The position numbers and the translations under genes are program-made. The notes beneath the pieces are model-generated. The model saw nothing but the letters and a program-made list of their open reading frames with translations, was not told the DNA's origin and searched no databases. Of a DNA stretch of 60,594 nt, positions 31,775 through 42,768 are shown piece by piece. This DNA is from Basidiobolus meristosporus CBS 931.73 (Eukaryota; Basidiobolomycota; Basidiobolomycetes; Basidiobolales; Basidiobolaceae). The stretch spans positions 1 through 60,594 of the forward strand of contig MCFE01000539.1 of NCBI GenBank assembly GCA_002104905.1, given 5' to 3'. How positions within the stretch are numbered: the first letter of the stretch is position 1; each line of letters begins with the position of its first letter.

Positions 31775-33457
31775 ATGAACTCAAACAACTCTTGTGAGGC
31801 ACCGGAAGTACGAAGGAGCTCCGAATCACACCCTCCCTCCTTTCTTCCAGTAAGTGCCAACGACACCTACCCTGAGGAGAAGAAGGAGATCGACACCTCA
31901 ACGGAGGATCAGCCACAGTCGTTCTACCGTCGCTTTCGCTTATGGTTCCATCTATTGATGTTTCTGGTCATCACCGGATTGATGATCGGCGCCTGGATAT
32001 TGCACGGAAAGGATTCCCTGGTCCTGTCCCTTCTGTGGGCCTTTGTCTCCTTAAAGCTTATGTTCTACCACGTTACCACCAGGATTCTTTCCAAGCCGTT
32101 GGGCATGTTCTTTGGTGCCATCTTCAAGGTCGTCTTTGCCATCCCCGAGAAGATCCGTCTTGTCCTGGGTGTTCTGCTTCCTGTCGGCTTGATCGTTTCA
32201 GTCACCTTGGCGCTTCCCATCCAAGAGGGTCACAGTACCCGTATGGATCGGTTGAGATCTCTCCTGGGGCTGGTGATATTCATTGGCGTTCTGTTTGCCA
32301 CGTCGAACAACCGCAAACTCATCCCCTGGAGAACTGTCGTCGTGGGTGTTTTGCTCCAGTTCCTTCTCGGCTTGTTCATCCTCAAGACCTCTGTCGGCTA
32401 CGACATCTTCAGCTGGCTCTCGAACATGTGCTCCACTCTGCTTCACTTCTCCAAGTCAGGCCTGTCGTTCGTAACCAACGACGACATCGCCAACATCGGC
32501 ATCTTTGTGTTCACCGTGTTGCCAGCTGTGATCTTCTTCGCGGCCATTGTCAAGGTAGTGTACTATCTCGGTGGTATGCAATGGATCGTCCGAAAGTTCG
32601 CCTGGTTGATGGTCAGACTCATGGGCACCAGTGGAGCCGAGTCGGTGGTCGCTGCTGCCTCGCCATTCGTTGGCATGGGCGAATCCTCCTTACTGATCCT
32701 GCCATTCTTGGAAACCCTCACTCGCAGTGAGCTTCACTCGGCCATGACCTCTGGCTTTGCCACCATCTCCGGCTCTGTGCTGGTTGCCTTCATCTCAATG
32801 AAGGTCGATGCACAGACCTTGATCACCTCGTGTGTGATGTCGGTTCCTTGCGGTCTTGCCATCTCCAAAATGCGCTACCCGGAGACTGGTGAGCCAGTCA
32901 CCAAGGGCAAGGTGAGAATCCCCGAGAGTGAAGACAAGGAGGCCAATTTCCTCCACGCTGCCTCCAACGGAGCTGCCCAGGGTATCCACTTGGCTTTGCT
33001 GATTCTAGCCACTGTCATCTCGTTCATCTCATTGCTTGCGCTGGTCAACTCGTTCCTCACCTGGGTCGGGAACTTCTTCAACATCGACAACCTCACCCTG
33101 GAGTTCATCGTTGGCTACCTGTTCTATCCTTTCATGTGGCTGGTTGGCATCCCAAACAGAGATCTCCTCACTGTCGCTCGCCTGATGGCCACCAAGATGT
33201 TTGTGAACGAGTTCGCCGCGTTCGCCGAGCTCGCCAACCTCACCACCTCGGGGGCCTTGGAGCAGAGAACAGCATCACTGGGCATTTACTGCCTGTGCGG
33301 ATTCGCCAATTTCGGATCCATCGGTATCCAGATTGGTGCCTTGGGGGCTATGGCACCTAGTCGCAAGAAGGATCTGGCCGAGCTCGCCTTCTCAGCGATG
33401 TTGTGTGGCACGATGTCCACACTGATGAGTGCCACTATTGCTGGAATGTTGCTTTAG
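31775..33457 (+). CDS. Concentrative nucleoside transporter CNT1
   Basis: A 560-residue multi-pass plasma-membrane protein expected to import nucleosides with a cation gradient. After a hydrophilic N-terminus of about 65 residues come two or three leader helices. The Nucleos_tra2 N-terminal region (LRSLLGLVIFIGVLFATSN), a gate region with SPFVGMGESSLL, and the C-terminal region follow. The last carries the CNT signature near residue 475, reading ATKMFVNEFAAF (family pattern K-x3-NEF-x-A), and GFANFGSIGIQIG. No introns. The protein is identical to CNT2 at 36688 at every residue I compared, with only synonymous base changes. The ATG at 31775 aligns with the CNT2 start. Confidence 0.95.
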   Translation: MNSNNSCEAPEVRRSSESHPPSFLPVSANDTYPEEKKEIDTSTEDQPQSFYRRFRLWFHLLMFLVITGLMIGAWILHGKDSLVLSLLWAFVSLKLMFYHVTTRILSKPLGMFFGAIFKVVFAIPEKIRLVLGVLLPVGLIVSVTLALPIQEGHSTRMDRLRSLLGLVIFIGVLFATSNNRKLIPWRTVVVGVLLQFLLGLFILKTSVGYDIFSWLSNMCSTLLHFSKSGLSFVTNDDIANIGIFVFTVLPAVIFFAAIVKVVYYLGGMQWIVRKFAWLMVRLMGTSGAESVVAAASPFVGMGESSLLILPFLETLTRSELHSAMTSGFATISGSVLVAFISMKVDAQTLITSCVMSVPCGLAISKMRYPETGEPVTKGKVRIPESEDKEANFLHAASNGAAQGIHLALLILATVISFISLLALVNSFLTWVGNFFNIDNLTLEFIVGYLFYPFMWLVGIPNRDLLTVARLMATKMFVNEFAAFAELANLTTSGALEQRTASLGIYCLCGFANFGSIGIQIGALGAMAPSRKKDLAELAFSAMLCGTMSTLMSATIAGMLL

Positions 33458-34649
33458 AGCCATCCATCACTTGCATTCCACACATCGCCATCATGTAATA
33501 TAAATCCAATCATTAGCCAAGCCAACGTAATAATAAAATTCACACATACACAATCAAGTGATGTTTTTCTCAAGTTTAAAGCATTAAGCAGTCATATGAG
33601 CCCATCCCTGTGGTAATGCATGCTCATGGAGCTGGTTAAGAGATATTCAATGGCATCGTTGCCGTTCACTCCGCACTGCCCGTAGTCACCACTTTTACTG
33701 GCTTATTATTATTATTTACCACTACTAAATTCATGATATCCTCACCATAGCTATCCAAGTCGGAAGCACCCTATCCTTTCAGGGGAAGGATTTGAGGTAA
33801 TTCAATTCGCGGTGAACAAGATTCGCAACAGTGTCACACCGTAACGATAACAATTGCGGAAACAGACAGTCAGTATAATGGCTGAGATTCTCAATTTGTA
33901 CTCATTGGGAGACTCTAGTAATCGGAATATGAAGTATTCCTTCGATTCCATGAAATTGCTCATATAATTGTCGATGAGCGACTATCTCTTTACCTCACTT
34001 GAAAGCATCACTTGAACAGGGTTATTGTTCTAAGCCAAGCTATTCGTCAACCGCATCAATCAAGCACTCGAAAGACTATGAACATGCTCACATATCGTAA
34101 GCTGATCACAAATTGGCCTCAGATTCAATCGATTCACAGCTATGAACAGAAGGGAGCAAGATTCGCTCTCATCTGATTTCCATTTTCAGACGATCATGTT
34201 TGATTCTGTTATTGTAATCAGTGTGTGAGTACAGTATTGGTGGCTACACGTTATTCGTGTTTAAAGCCTACATTGTGCATCTAGCCTGGAATCCATTGAA
34301 TACACATACATATAGTCATCAAGTAACCGATGGCAAATTGAGAGTATCAGCAAGGTAATCAGATGGTCGAGTGAATAATACACTCAGTTGTTCAGCACTG
34401 TGGATCAGAAAAAACCAGATATCTACCAAATGCGGTTGAGATTTGATATCGATATCTCATATATTGTCAATCAGATAAGTCTTCAACCAAATACGGGGAA
34501 GATTTGTGATGGAATATACTTCTCCACTGGCCTCTGCTCCAAGAGCTCTTCCAAACGTAGTGAAGTCTTCATAGGGTTTGGTGCAATTCCCATTTTAGGG
34601 CTCGATTTCTCATCAGTTCATACACTGGATTTACAGTTGTGTGGAGAAG
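33458..34649. other. CNT1 3' region and PGB1 upstream region
   Basis: About 120 bases after the stop are nearly identical to those after CNT2 (AGCCATCCATCACTTGC... AATAATAAAATTC), including two AATAAA-like signals. No further gene seen. Confidence 0.5.
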
Positions 34650-34657
34650 TATAAATA
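34650..34657 (+). promoter_or_regulatory. TATA box of PGB1
   Basis: TATAAATA in the context GGAGAAG-TATAAATATGAGG, 60 bases before the start. The same context precedes PGB2 (39356-39363) and PGB3 (41896-41903). Confidence 0.65.
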
Positions 34658-34709
34658 TGAGGGTGTATGGGCGAGTCTACTTCATTCAAAAATCCATCAC
34701 TCAATAGTC

Positions 34710-35522
34710 ATGTCTGCCGTCGAAAGAACCCACAAGAACTCCCTTGGTCATGACCAGACTACCCGCGACAACGACTCCGGTAACCCAACGAAAGCAGCGG
34801 CTTCCAAAGACGTCAAGATGGACCATGTGGACCGGGTGCTCCTTCATACAGATCCGGTGTATCGCTACAACTATGTGGCCAAGTTTGTGGATTTCTCCGA
34901 CAAAGATGTCCAGGCCATCAAATCGGTGTCGGAGAGACTGGCCCCTCTAGGTGGTGTCATAGTGGACACTGTGTATGACAAGCTCAGAGCATTCGACATC
35001 ACTTGGGAATCCATGGCCAAACGCCACGAGGGGTACGCTGGCGAGGTGGTTGAGAAAGTGCAGGATCTCAAGGTCGACAGCTCCCAGATCAAGTACAGAA
35101 AAGATATGCTGACCCGCTACATCAACCGTCTCCTGGCCAATCCCTACGACGAGAGGATGATCAAGTACCTTGACTGGGTGGCCAAGATCCATACCGACAT
35201 CCCGGGAAAGAAGTCCAAGATCAACGTGGAGTACATCCATATCTCTGCGCTCATGGGCTTCATCGAGAATACCCTGATGTCGCTGGTTGGCTCACTTCAG
35301 CTTGAGCGGGAGCACGAGCTGCAAGTGAATCTGGCCTTCAACAAGGTTCTTTGGCTTCAGAACGACTTCTTTGCCAAATACTACACAAAGGATGGCTCGG
35401 ATGTGCCGGCCTCGTTTGGGCTACACGCACAACCAGTACCTGCTCCCCGATTCAACCTCAACAGTGCTTTAGTTGGTGGAGTCGTAGCTGCCCTGGGATT
35501 ATTCCTAGCCCAAAGCATCTGA
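34710..35522 (+). CDS. Protoglobin-like globin with C-terminal membrane anchor, PGB1
   Basis: 270 residues. The globin-sensor/protoglobin fold is indicated by the chain DKDVQAIKSVSERLAPL, VYDKLRAFD, QIKYRKDMLTRYINRLL, YLDWVAKIHTDIPGKK, ALMGFIENTLM and NKVLWLQNDFFAKYYT. This order is typical of fungal protoglobin-family (PF11563-type) proteins. His161 in VAKIHT is the likely proximal haem ligand. The last about 25 residues (ALVGGVVAALGLFLA) form one hydrophobic helix at the very C-terminus, as in tail-anchored proteins. It probably binds haem and O2, NO or CO at a membrane; the role is inferred. Start chosen at 34710 because the TATA box lies just 60 bases upstream; an earlier in-frame codon would overlap the TATA box. 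Confidence 0.88.
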   Translation: MSAVERTHKNSLGHDQTTRDNDSGNPTKAAASKDVKMDHVDRVLLHTDPVYRYNYVAKFVDFSDKDVQAIKSVSERLAPLGGVIVDTVYDKLRAFDITWESMAKRHEGYAGEVVEKVQDLKVDSSQIKYRKDMLTRYINRLLANPYDERMIKYLDWVAKIHTDIPGKKSKINVEYIHISALMGFIENTLMSLVGSLQLEREHELQVNLAFNKVLWLQNDFFAKYYTKDGSDVPASFGLHAQPVPAPRFNLNSALVGGVVAALGLFLAQSI

Positions 35523-36687
35523 AAGTATTGTATAAACATTGTGTACATTCTCTAATAAATAAGCTAAAGTGACATTTCTCACGAACACCAGTTTGGCAAT
35601 AAAAACAAGCTCAGCGGCCTTCCTTTCAGCTCCCCCTCATGCATTCTTTGCTAACTACCCTACTGACCGAAGTATTCATTCTGTTATTTCCATATTCAGA
35701 AAAGTGAAAAGCTTTTAGATATCATGGCTGAATTTGTTGGAAATAGTAGTGCGAATATATTCTCCTGAATATACCTCTGCACGCAACACCAAATCTCTAT
35801 ATGTAAGCATGAAGCCCTGCACGGTTTATAGCCCACAGCCAAGAGAAGCTGATCTTGCAAAGACGGCAAGTTTTTTTCTTGCAACATGTCCTTACTAACC
35901 CAGTATAGAAACAAGGTGAACAACATCTCCATAAATAGGCAGATGAACAGCGATCATCTTGGGGTACCATATTTATGATTAATATGCATGGTCGTAAATA
36001 TAGGCAAAAACATCCGGAGCCCAAGAGATTGCCTTTCCCACGCCTGGAATGTGAGTCTCTCTAATGTTCCCATATTGGATGGGAGGTTTCTGAATCTCAT
36101 ACAATCTCGAATTCTGGATGCTTGCCTCTTGATGTTCTTTCCTTACTGAAGGCAATACTCGCCACGTGAAGATGGAAATGAAGAATATCTTCGGTAATTT
36201 TTGATTCCGTTGTAGGGCAGCTTTAGGGATGTAATATCAACTATTGAAGATCTTACCATCGTATTCGATACAAACTGGCTGGATGGCGGGTGTTCCAAAG
36301 AATCGGCCTCAATTTATGAATAAGATTATGGCTTCAAGCTTTATCCAAGTTTCATACCACTTTACCATATTCATACTCCGAGTTTGATACAGTGCATTGA
36401 ATAATACTATTTTTGGCCAAGTGATCGATTAATCTTAATACCTAATGATCGAACACGCTTCTAATGCCTAAATCGGATCACCTTCCCTGATCCTGTTCGA
36501 CCATCGAACGCTTCGATGAAATAAGCGTCCACCGGATTTGTATTGAATGCTAAATACTTTTAATGACTGCCATATAAGGCGAGATTCACTTGACATAAGC
36601 AATGGTGTTGGAATGAGGTTGAATATATATACCGAACGATCTCGGTATGCCATCATCATTATCACTAACAGCATCTAATTTCTCATT
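35523..36687. other. Intergenic region between PGB1 and CNT2
   Basis: AATAAA follows the PGB1 stop by about 30 bases. No gene seen. From about 36217 the sequence resembles the CNT1 upstream region. The TATA element of CNT2 is TATATATA at about 36624-36631. Confidence 0.45.
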
Positions 36688-38370
36688 ATGAACTCGAATA
36701 ACTCTTGTGAAGCACCAGAAGTGCGAAGGAGCTCCGAATCACACCCTCCCTCCTTTCTTCCAGTAAGTGCCAACGACACCTACCCTGAGGAGAAGAAGGA
36801 GATCGACACCTCAACGGAGGATCAGCCACAGTCATTCTACCGTCGCTTTCGCTTATGGTTCCATCTATTGATGTTTCTGGTCATCACCGGATTGATGATC
36901 GGTGCCTGGATATTGCACGGAAAGGATTCCCTGGTCCTGTCCCTTCTGTGGGCCTTTGTCTCCTTAAAGCTTATGTTCTACCACGTTACCACCAGGATTC
37001 TTTCCAAGCCGTTAGGCATGTTCTTTGGTGCCATCTTCAAGGTCGTCTTTGCCATCCCCGAGAAGATCCGTCTTGTCCTGGGTGTTCTGCTTCCTGTCGG
37101 CTTGATCGTTTCAGTCACCTTGGCGCTTCCCATCCAAGAGGGTCACAGTACCCGTATGGATCGGTTGAGATCTCTCCTGGGGCTGGTGATATTCATTGGC
37201 GTTCTGTTTGCCACGTCGAACAACCGCAAGCTCATCCCCTGGAGAACTGTCGTCGTGGGTGTTTTGCTCCAGTTCCTTCTCGGCTTGTTCATCCTCAAGA
37301 CCTCTGTCGGCTATGACATCTTCAGCTGGCTCTCGAACATGTGCTCCACTCTGCTTCACTTCTCCAAGTCAGGCCTGTCGTTCGTAACCAACGACGACAT
37401 CGCCAACATCGGCATCTTTGTGTTCACCGTGTTGCCAGCTGTGATCTTCTTCGCGGCCATTGTCAAGGTAGTGTACTATCTCGGTGGTATGCAATGGATC
37501 GTCCGAAAGTTCGCCTGGTTGATGGTCAGACTTATGGGCACCAGTGGAGCCGAGTCGGTGGTCGCTGCTGCCTCGCCATTCGTTGGCATGGGCGAATCAT
37601 CCTTACTGATCCTGCCATTCTTGGAAACCCTCACTCGCAGTGAGCTTCACTCAGCCATGACCTCTGGTTTTGCCACCATCTCCGGCTCTGTGCTGGTTGC
37701 CTTCATCTCAATGAAGGTCGATGCACAGACCTTGATCACCTCGTGTGTGATGTCGGTTCCTTGCGGTCTTGCCATCTCCAAAATGCGCTACCCGGAGACT
37801 GGTGAGCCAGTCACCAAGGGCAAGGTGAGAATCCCCGAGAGTGAAGACAAGGAGGCCAATTTCCTCCACGCTGCCTCCAACGGAGCTGCCCAGGGTATCC
37901 ACTTGGCTTTGCTGATTCTAGCCACTGTCATCTCGTTCATCTCATTGCTTGCGCTGGTCAACTCGTTCCTCACCTGGGTCGGGAACTTCTTCAACATCGA
38001 CAACCTCACCTTGGAGTTCATCGTTGGCTACCTGTTCTATCCTTTCATGTGGCTGGTTGGCATCCCAAACAGAGATCTCCTCACTGTCGCTCGCCTGATG
38101 GCCACCAAGATGTTTGTGAACGAGTTCGCCGCGTTCGCCGAGCTTGCCAACCTCACCACCTCGGGGGCCTTGGAGCAGAGAACAGCATCACTGGGCATTT
38201 ACTGCCTGTGCGGATTCGCCAATTTCGGATCCATCGGTATCCAGATTGGTGCCTTGGGGGCTATGGCACCTAGTCGCAAGAAGGATCTGGCCGAGCTCGC
38301 CTTCTCAGCGATGTTGTGTGGCACGATGTCCACACTGATGAGTGCCACTATTGCTGGAATGTTGCTTTAG
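36688..38370 (+). CDS. Concentrative nucleoside transporter CNT2
   Basis: 560 residues with the same amino-acid sequence as CNT1 wherever compared. I counted about 16 nucleotide differences over 1,683 bases, all synonymous and a third of them in the first 45 bases. The 3' flank is also nearly identical for about 120 bases, while the 5' flank and promoter differ strongly. This points to recent duplication or gene conversion covering the coding and 3' regions. Same function as CNT1; different promoters may give different expression. Confidence 0.95.
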   Translation: MNSNNSCEAPEVRRSSESHPPSFLPVSANDTYPEEKKEIDTSTEDQPQSFYRRFRLWFHLLMFLVITGLMIGAWILHGKDSLVLSLLWAFVSLKLMFYHVTTRILSKPLGMFFGAIFKVVFAIPEKIRLVLGVLLPVGLIVSVTLALPIQEGHSTRMDRLRSLLGLVIFIGVLFATSNNRKLIPWRTVVVGVLLQFLLGLFILKTSVGYDIFSWLSNMCSTLLHFSKSGLSFVTNDDIANIGIFVFTVLPAVIFFAAIVKVVYYLGGMQWIVRKFAWLMVRLMGTSGAESVVAAASPFVGMGESSLLILPFLETLTRSELHSAMTSGFATISGSVLVAFISMKVDAQTLITSCVMSVPCGLAISKMRYPETGEPVTKGKVRIPESEDKEANFLHAASNGAAQGIHLALLILATVISFISLLALVNSFLTWVGNFFNIDNLTLEFIVGYLFYPFMWLVGIPNRDLLTVARLMATKMFVNEFAAFAELANLTTSGALEQRTASLGIYCLCGFANFGSIGIQIGALGAMAPSRKKDLAELAFSAMLCGTMSTLMSATIAGMLL

Positions 38371-39415
38371 AGCCATCCATCACTTGCATTCCACACATCG
38401 CCATCATGTAATATAAATCCAATCATTAGCCAAGCCAACGTAATAATAAAATTCACACATACACAATCAAGTGATGGTTTTCTCAAGTTTCAAGCATTAG
38501 ATAGTGATACCAGCCCATCCCTGTGATAATGCACGCTCACGGAGCTGGTTAAGAGATATTCAATGGCATCGTTGCCGTTCACTCCGCACTGCCTGTAGTC
38601 ACCACTTTTACTGGCCTGACCTGTTCATTAATCCACATTTATCACTAGTAAATTCGTGATATCCTCACCATAGCTATCCAAGTCGGAAGCACCCCATCCT
38701 TTCAGGGGAAGGATATGCGCCCCAGGAATCCAGTAACTGACACATTTTCTTTCTATTAGATTAAATGACTAATTTAGCAACTGGTGAATGACCACAAATT
38801 GAAACTATAGCCATCGTATGATTGTAATTTTACTGTGTTGCTCGGCAATTCAATCATTGCTGATTGCGTGAAAGCAGCAGTTTATGTTTTGTTGAAAAAT
38901 GGTGGCCAAGATACCGCGTTAGATCAGAGGACATCCAAAACGTTATCATATGGTGAAGTATAATAAAGTTCAAATATTCCGGTATAATGCACGCCGTTAT
39001 TCTCTACTGCGAATCAGATGAAGCTGAATGAAGGACCAATAGACTACGGTTTAGTATTGGCATTCCCTAGCTGTTTATCAAAACCTGACTACTCCTCCAA
39101 TATTCCGTAGTAATAGATGCATTATAACCTGATGGGGCATTCAGGTATGATAAACTCAATCTCTGCCGATCAGTAATGTGATCGACCAAATACAGGGCTG
39201 ATTTGATATCTAATTGCAATGGTGATGGAATTATTCTTCCGCACTGGTCTTTGCATTACGAACTGTTCCAAGTGTAGTAATGTCCGAATAGAATCCCATT
39301 TTTGGGCTTGATTTCTCATCCATTCTTACACTGGATTTACGGTTGTGTGGAGAAGTATAAATATGAGGTTGTCTGGGCGAGTCTACTTCATTCAAAAATC
39401 CATCACTCAATAGTC
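38371..39415. other. CNT2 3' region and PGB2 upstream region
   Basis: Starts with the conserved CNT 3' flank including AATAATAAAATTC. No gene otherwise. The TATA box TATAAATA at 39356-39363 precedes PGB2. Confidence 0.5.
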
Positions 39416-40228
39416 ATGTCTGCCGTCGAAAGAACTCCCAAAAACTCCCTTGGTCATGACCAGACTACCCGCGACAACGTCTCCGGTAACCCAACGAAAG
39501 TAGCAGCCTCCAAGGACGTCAAGATGGACCATGTGGACCGGGTGCTCCTTCATACAGATCCGGTGTATCGCTACAACTATGTGACCAAGTTTGTGGATTT
39601 CTCCGACAAAGATGTCCAGGCCATCAAATCGGTGTCGGAGAGACTGGCCCCTCTTGGTGGTGTCATAGTGGACACTGTGTATGACAAGCTCAGAGCATTC
39701 GACATCACTTGGGAATCCATGGCCAAACGCCACGAGGGGTACGCTGGCGAGGTGGTTGAGAAAGTGCAGGATCTCAAGGTCGACAGCTCCCAGATCAAGT
39801 ACAGAAAAGATATGCTGACCCGCTACATCAACCGTCTCCTGGCCAATCCCTACGACGAGAGGATGATCAAGTACCTTGACTGGGTGGCCAAGATCCATAC
39901 CGACATCCCGGGAAAGAAGTCCAAGATCAACGTGGAGTACATCCATATCTCTGCGCTCATGGGCTTCATCGAGAATACCCTGATGTTGCTGGTTGGCTCA
40001 CTTCAGCTTGAGCGGGAGCACGAGCTGCAAGTGAATCTGGCCTTCAACAAGGTTCTTTGGCTTCAGAACGACTTCTTTGCCAAATACTACACCAAGGATG
40101 GCTCGGATGTGCCGGCCTCGTTTGGGCTGCACGCACAACCAGCACCCGTTCCCCGATTCAACCTCAACAGTGCTTTAGTTGGTGGAGTCGTAGCTGCCCT
40201 GGGATTATTCCTGGCCAAAAGCATCTGA
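39416..40228 (+). CDS. Protoglobin-like globin with C-terminal membrane anchor, PGB2
   Basis: 270 residues, differing from PGB1 at about ten positions, mostly in the hydrophilic N-terminus. Core changes include Thr for Ala in NYV(T)KF and Leu for Ser in NTLM(L)LV; the anchor ends AKSI instead of AQSI. The proximal-histidine segment WVAKIHT and the C-terminal hydrophobic helix are unchanged. Promoter and leader (TATA box through ATG) are nearly identical to those of PGB3. Together with CNT2 it repeats the CNT1-PGB1 pair. Confidence 0.88.
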   Translation: MSAVERTPKNSLGHDQTTRDNVSGNPTKVAASKDVKMDHVDRVLLHTDPVYRYNYVTKFVDFSDKDVQAIKSVSERLAPLGGVIVDTVYDKLRAFDITWESMAKRHEGYAGEVVEKVQDLKVDSSQIKYRKDMLTRYINRLLANPYDERMIKYLDWVAKIHTDIPGKKSKINVEYIHISALMGFIENTLMLLVGSLQLEREHELQVNLAFNKVLWLQNDFFAKYYTKDGSDVPASFGLHAQPAPVPRFNLNSALVGGVVAALGLFLAKSI

Positions 40229-41955
40229 AAGCAATGTATAAAAATTGTGTAAATTCTCTAATAAATAAGCAAAACTCGTTTCCCATTAACATTAACATCG
40301 ACTTGATCAGAGTCCCCAAATATTCGGCCTACAGAGATCCTTGAGGGCTCATTTCTAATGATGTGTATAATTCAATCAGTTGGTACCAGTTGCTCATGGT
40401 AAATTTAGTGACATTTGGCTTACTCTTGATATGTTCCCTTCTTGCCAAGGTATTTACTCCTTGTCCAACGCTGCTCGTTATATGGTTTGAGCAATTGAAC
40501 CATCTCAATACTCAACTCTACCGATATATCCATGTTCTTTGGCCTCATTGTACAAAACTTGGGAATAGGTCGCTCGACAGGTAGGATACCAATCCAATGT
40601 TGCAATTAAGGACCATGGCAATCTAGGAACCTGGATTCGTCTTTGTAATGGTGAATACTCTATTTGCACGCTCGACCATGCCCCGCAGCATAATTCGCAG
40701 TCAATTGACCGTGGCTAACATTGCTGTCGCCGGGAAATCCTGCGGAACACTGCCACAAACATTATAACCATGCGTCTGTGAGTTATGACGTGATGAGCAT
40801 GTCTGGGATGCAGTAATGGAGCTTTCAGTGTTTCGGGTGAATGCGGCGATTCCACTAAGGATATGGCAACTGGTTGTGATTCTCACCTCTGGCATATTGC
40901 ATACTGTATTGACTAGAAGAACCCCACTGATCATACCATGTCGATCATATTGTGTGGCACTATGTCTATTCCGCACTGTGACATAATGTATGGAAGATTA
41001 CTTCAAACGAATCCATTCATTGTTGTTCACGACCAAACTTGATCTCTTTGGCCGCCACTACATTCTTTATACTTACTTTCCGCTAAGAATGCTCTCCTCA
41101 TGACCATTAATGTTGGATATATCCCGGCCAACCCACGTGAGTGATTTGTGATATTACTATATTCAAGGGCGCCAATACTCTTCATGTTTAATGCGAAAAC
41201 TGATAAAAGGATTAGAAATTGGCATGAATAAGCACACTCATCAGGTAAGCCTGGGGATTGCCACATTTTGTTTCCCGCTAGACATACGGTTCGACTGATG
41301 TGCAGGATTGAATTCAGACCAATCAGTAGACTGGATTCATCTTACGATCATACATTTCCTGCTAAGTAGATGAGTAAATCATTGCTGTTGAAGGGAATGC
41401 GGCTATATTCCCACTACTCCAACTACTATGAAGATAGTTGTTAAACTTACTGAAGTCTCTGTATTCTGATCTACTGAGCTCAGCTATCGTCACTGTAATC
41501 TGTTATCTCTTGGTGTGAATTTGGTGAAACGGATGAAGGCTATGAGATATGATCAAATGGTGTATAGCATTGATGTTGCAGGGCAGTATCTTCAGTAACA
41601 TAATCACCCAGAAAGGGTTCCGCAGCACTCATTCCACCATAGCTTGATCATATATTCTGGTATAGTATACTGGATCGTTTCAATCAGATAAGACGGAATC
41701 AAGGGAGTAGATGGTCAACCAAATATGGCGTAGATTTGATATCGAATTACCAGTTTGACTTACGATCAGATTATTTTTTCTCACTGGTCTTTCCACTACA
41801 AACTGTTCCAAGTGTAGTAATGTCCGAATAGAATCCCATTTTTGGGCTCGATTTCTCATCCATTCTTACACTGGATTTCCAGTTGTGTGGAGAAGTATAA
41901 ATATGAGGTTGTCTGGGCGAGTCTACTTCATTCAAAAATCCATCACTCAATAGTC
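40229..41955. other. Intergenic region between PGB2 and PGB3
   Basis: No gene supported; no third transporter copy is present between these two globin genes. From about 41795 the sequence matches the PGB2 upstream region (AACTGTTCCAAGTGTAGTAATG...). Confidence 0.45.
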
Positions 41956-42768
41956 ATGTCTGCCGTCGAAAGAACTCGCAAAAACTCCCTTGGTCATGAC
42001 CAGGCTACTCGTGGCAATGTCCCCTGTAACCCAACGAAAGTAGCAGCCTCCAAGGACGTCAAGATGGACCATGTGGACCGGGTGCTCCTTCATACAGATC
42101 CGGTGTATCGCTACAACTATGTGGCCAAGTTTGTGGATTTCTCCGACAAAGATGTCCAGGCCATCAAATCAGTGTCGGAGAGACTGGCCCCTCTTGGTGG
42201 TGTCATAGTGGACACTGTGTATGACAAGCTCAGAGCATTCGACATCACTTGGGAATCCATGGCCAAACGTCACGAGGGGTACGCTGGCGAGGTGGTTGAG
42301 AAAGTGCAGGATCTCAAGGTCGACTGCTCCCAGATCAAGTACAGAAAAGATATGCTGACCCGCTACATCAACCGTCTCCTGGCCAATCCCTACGACGAGA
42401 GGATGATCAAGTACCTTGACTGGGTGGCCAAGATCCATACCGACATCCCGGGAAAGAAGTCCAAGATCAACGTGGAGTACATCCATATCTCTGCGCTCAT
42501 GGGCTTCATCGAGAATACCCTGATGTCGCTGGTTGGCTCACTTCAGCTTGAGCGGGAGCACGAGCTGCAAGTGAATATGGCCTTCAACAAGGTCCTTTGG
42601 CTTCAGAATGACTTCTTTGCCAAATACTACACCAAGGATGGCTCGGATGTGCCGGCCTCGTTTGGGCTGCATGCTCAACCAGCACCCGTTCCCCGATTCA
42701 ACCTCAACAGTGCTTTAGTTGGCGGAGTCGTAGCTGCCCTGGGATTATTCCTAGCCCAAAGCATCTGA
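41956..42768 (+). CDS. Protoglobin-like globin with C-terminal membrane anchor, PGB3
   Basis: 270 residues with the same fold motifs, His161 and tail anchor as PGB1 and PGB2. Distinct changes: a more divergent N-terminus (GNVPCNPTK), Cys in KVD(C)SQ and Met in QVN(M)AF, so it gains two cysteines. The promoter is close to that of PGB2. The local duplication of the globin without the transporter suggests selection for globin dose or simple tandem expansion. Confidence 0.88.
   Translation: MSAVERTRKNSLGHDQATRGNVPCNPTKVAASKDVKMDHVDRVLLHTDPVYRYNYVAKFVDFSDKDVQAIKSVSERLAPLGGVIVDTVYDKLRAFDITWESMAKRHEGYAGEVVEKVQDLKVDCSQIKYRKDMLTRYINRLLANPYDERMIKYLDWVAKIHTDIPGKKSKINVEYIHISALMGFIENTLMSLVGSLQLEREHELQVNMAFNKVLWLQNDFFAKYYTKDGSDVPASFGLHAQPAPVPRFNLNSALVGGVVAALGLFLAQSI

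Noticed and set aside
31942-32730. 262-codon ORF inside CNT1 in another frame (and its counterpart in CNT2)
   Set aside because: Overlaps the conserved transporter frame; base changes between the copies are silent in the transporter frame and not in this one.
39407-39946. 179-codon antisense ORF in the protoglobin gene
   Set aside because: Shadow of the globin frame; composition is not protein-like and the family is clear on the plus strand.
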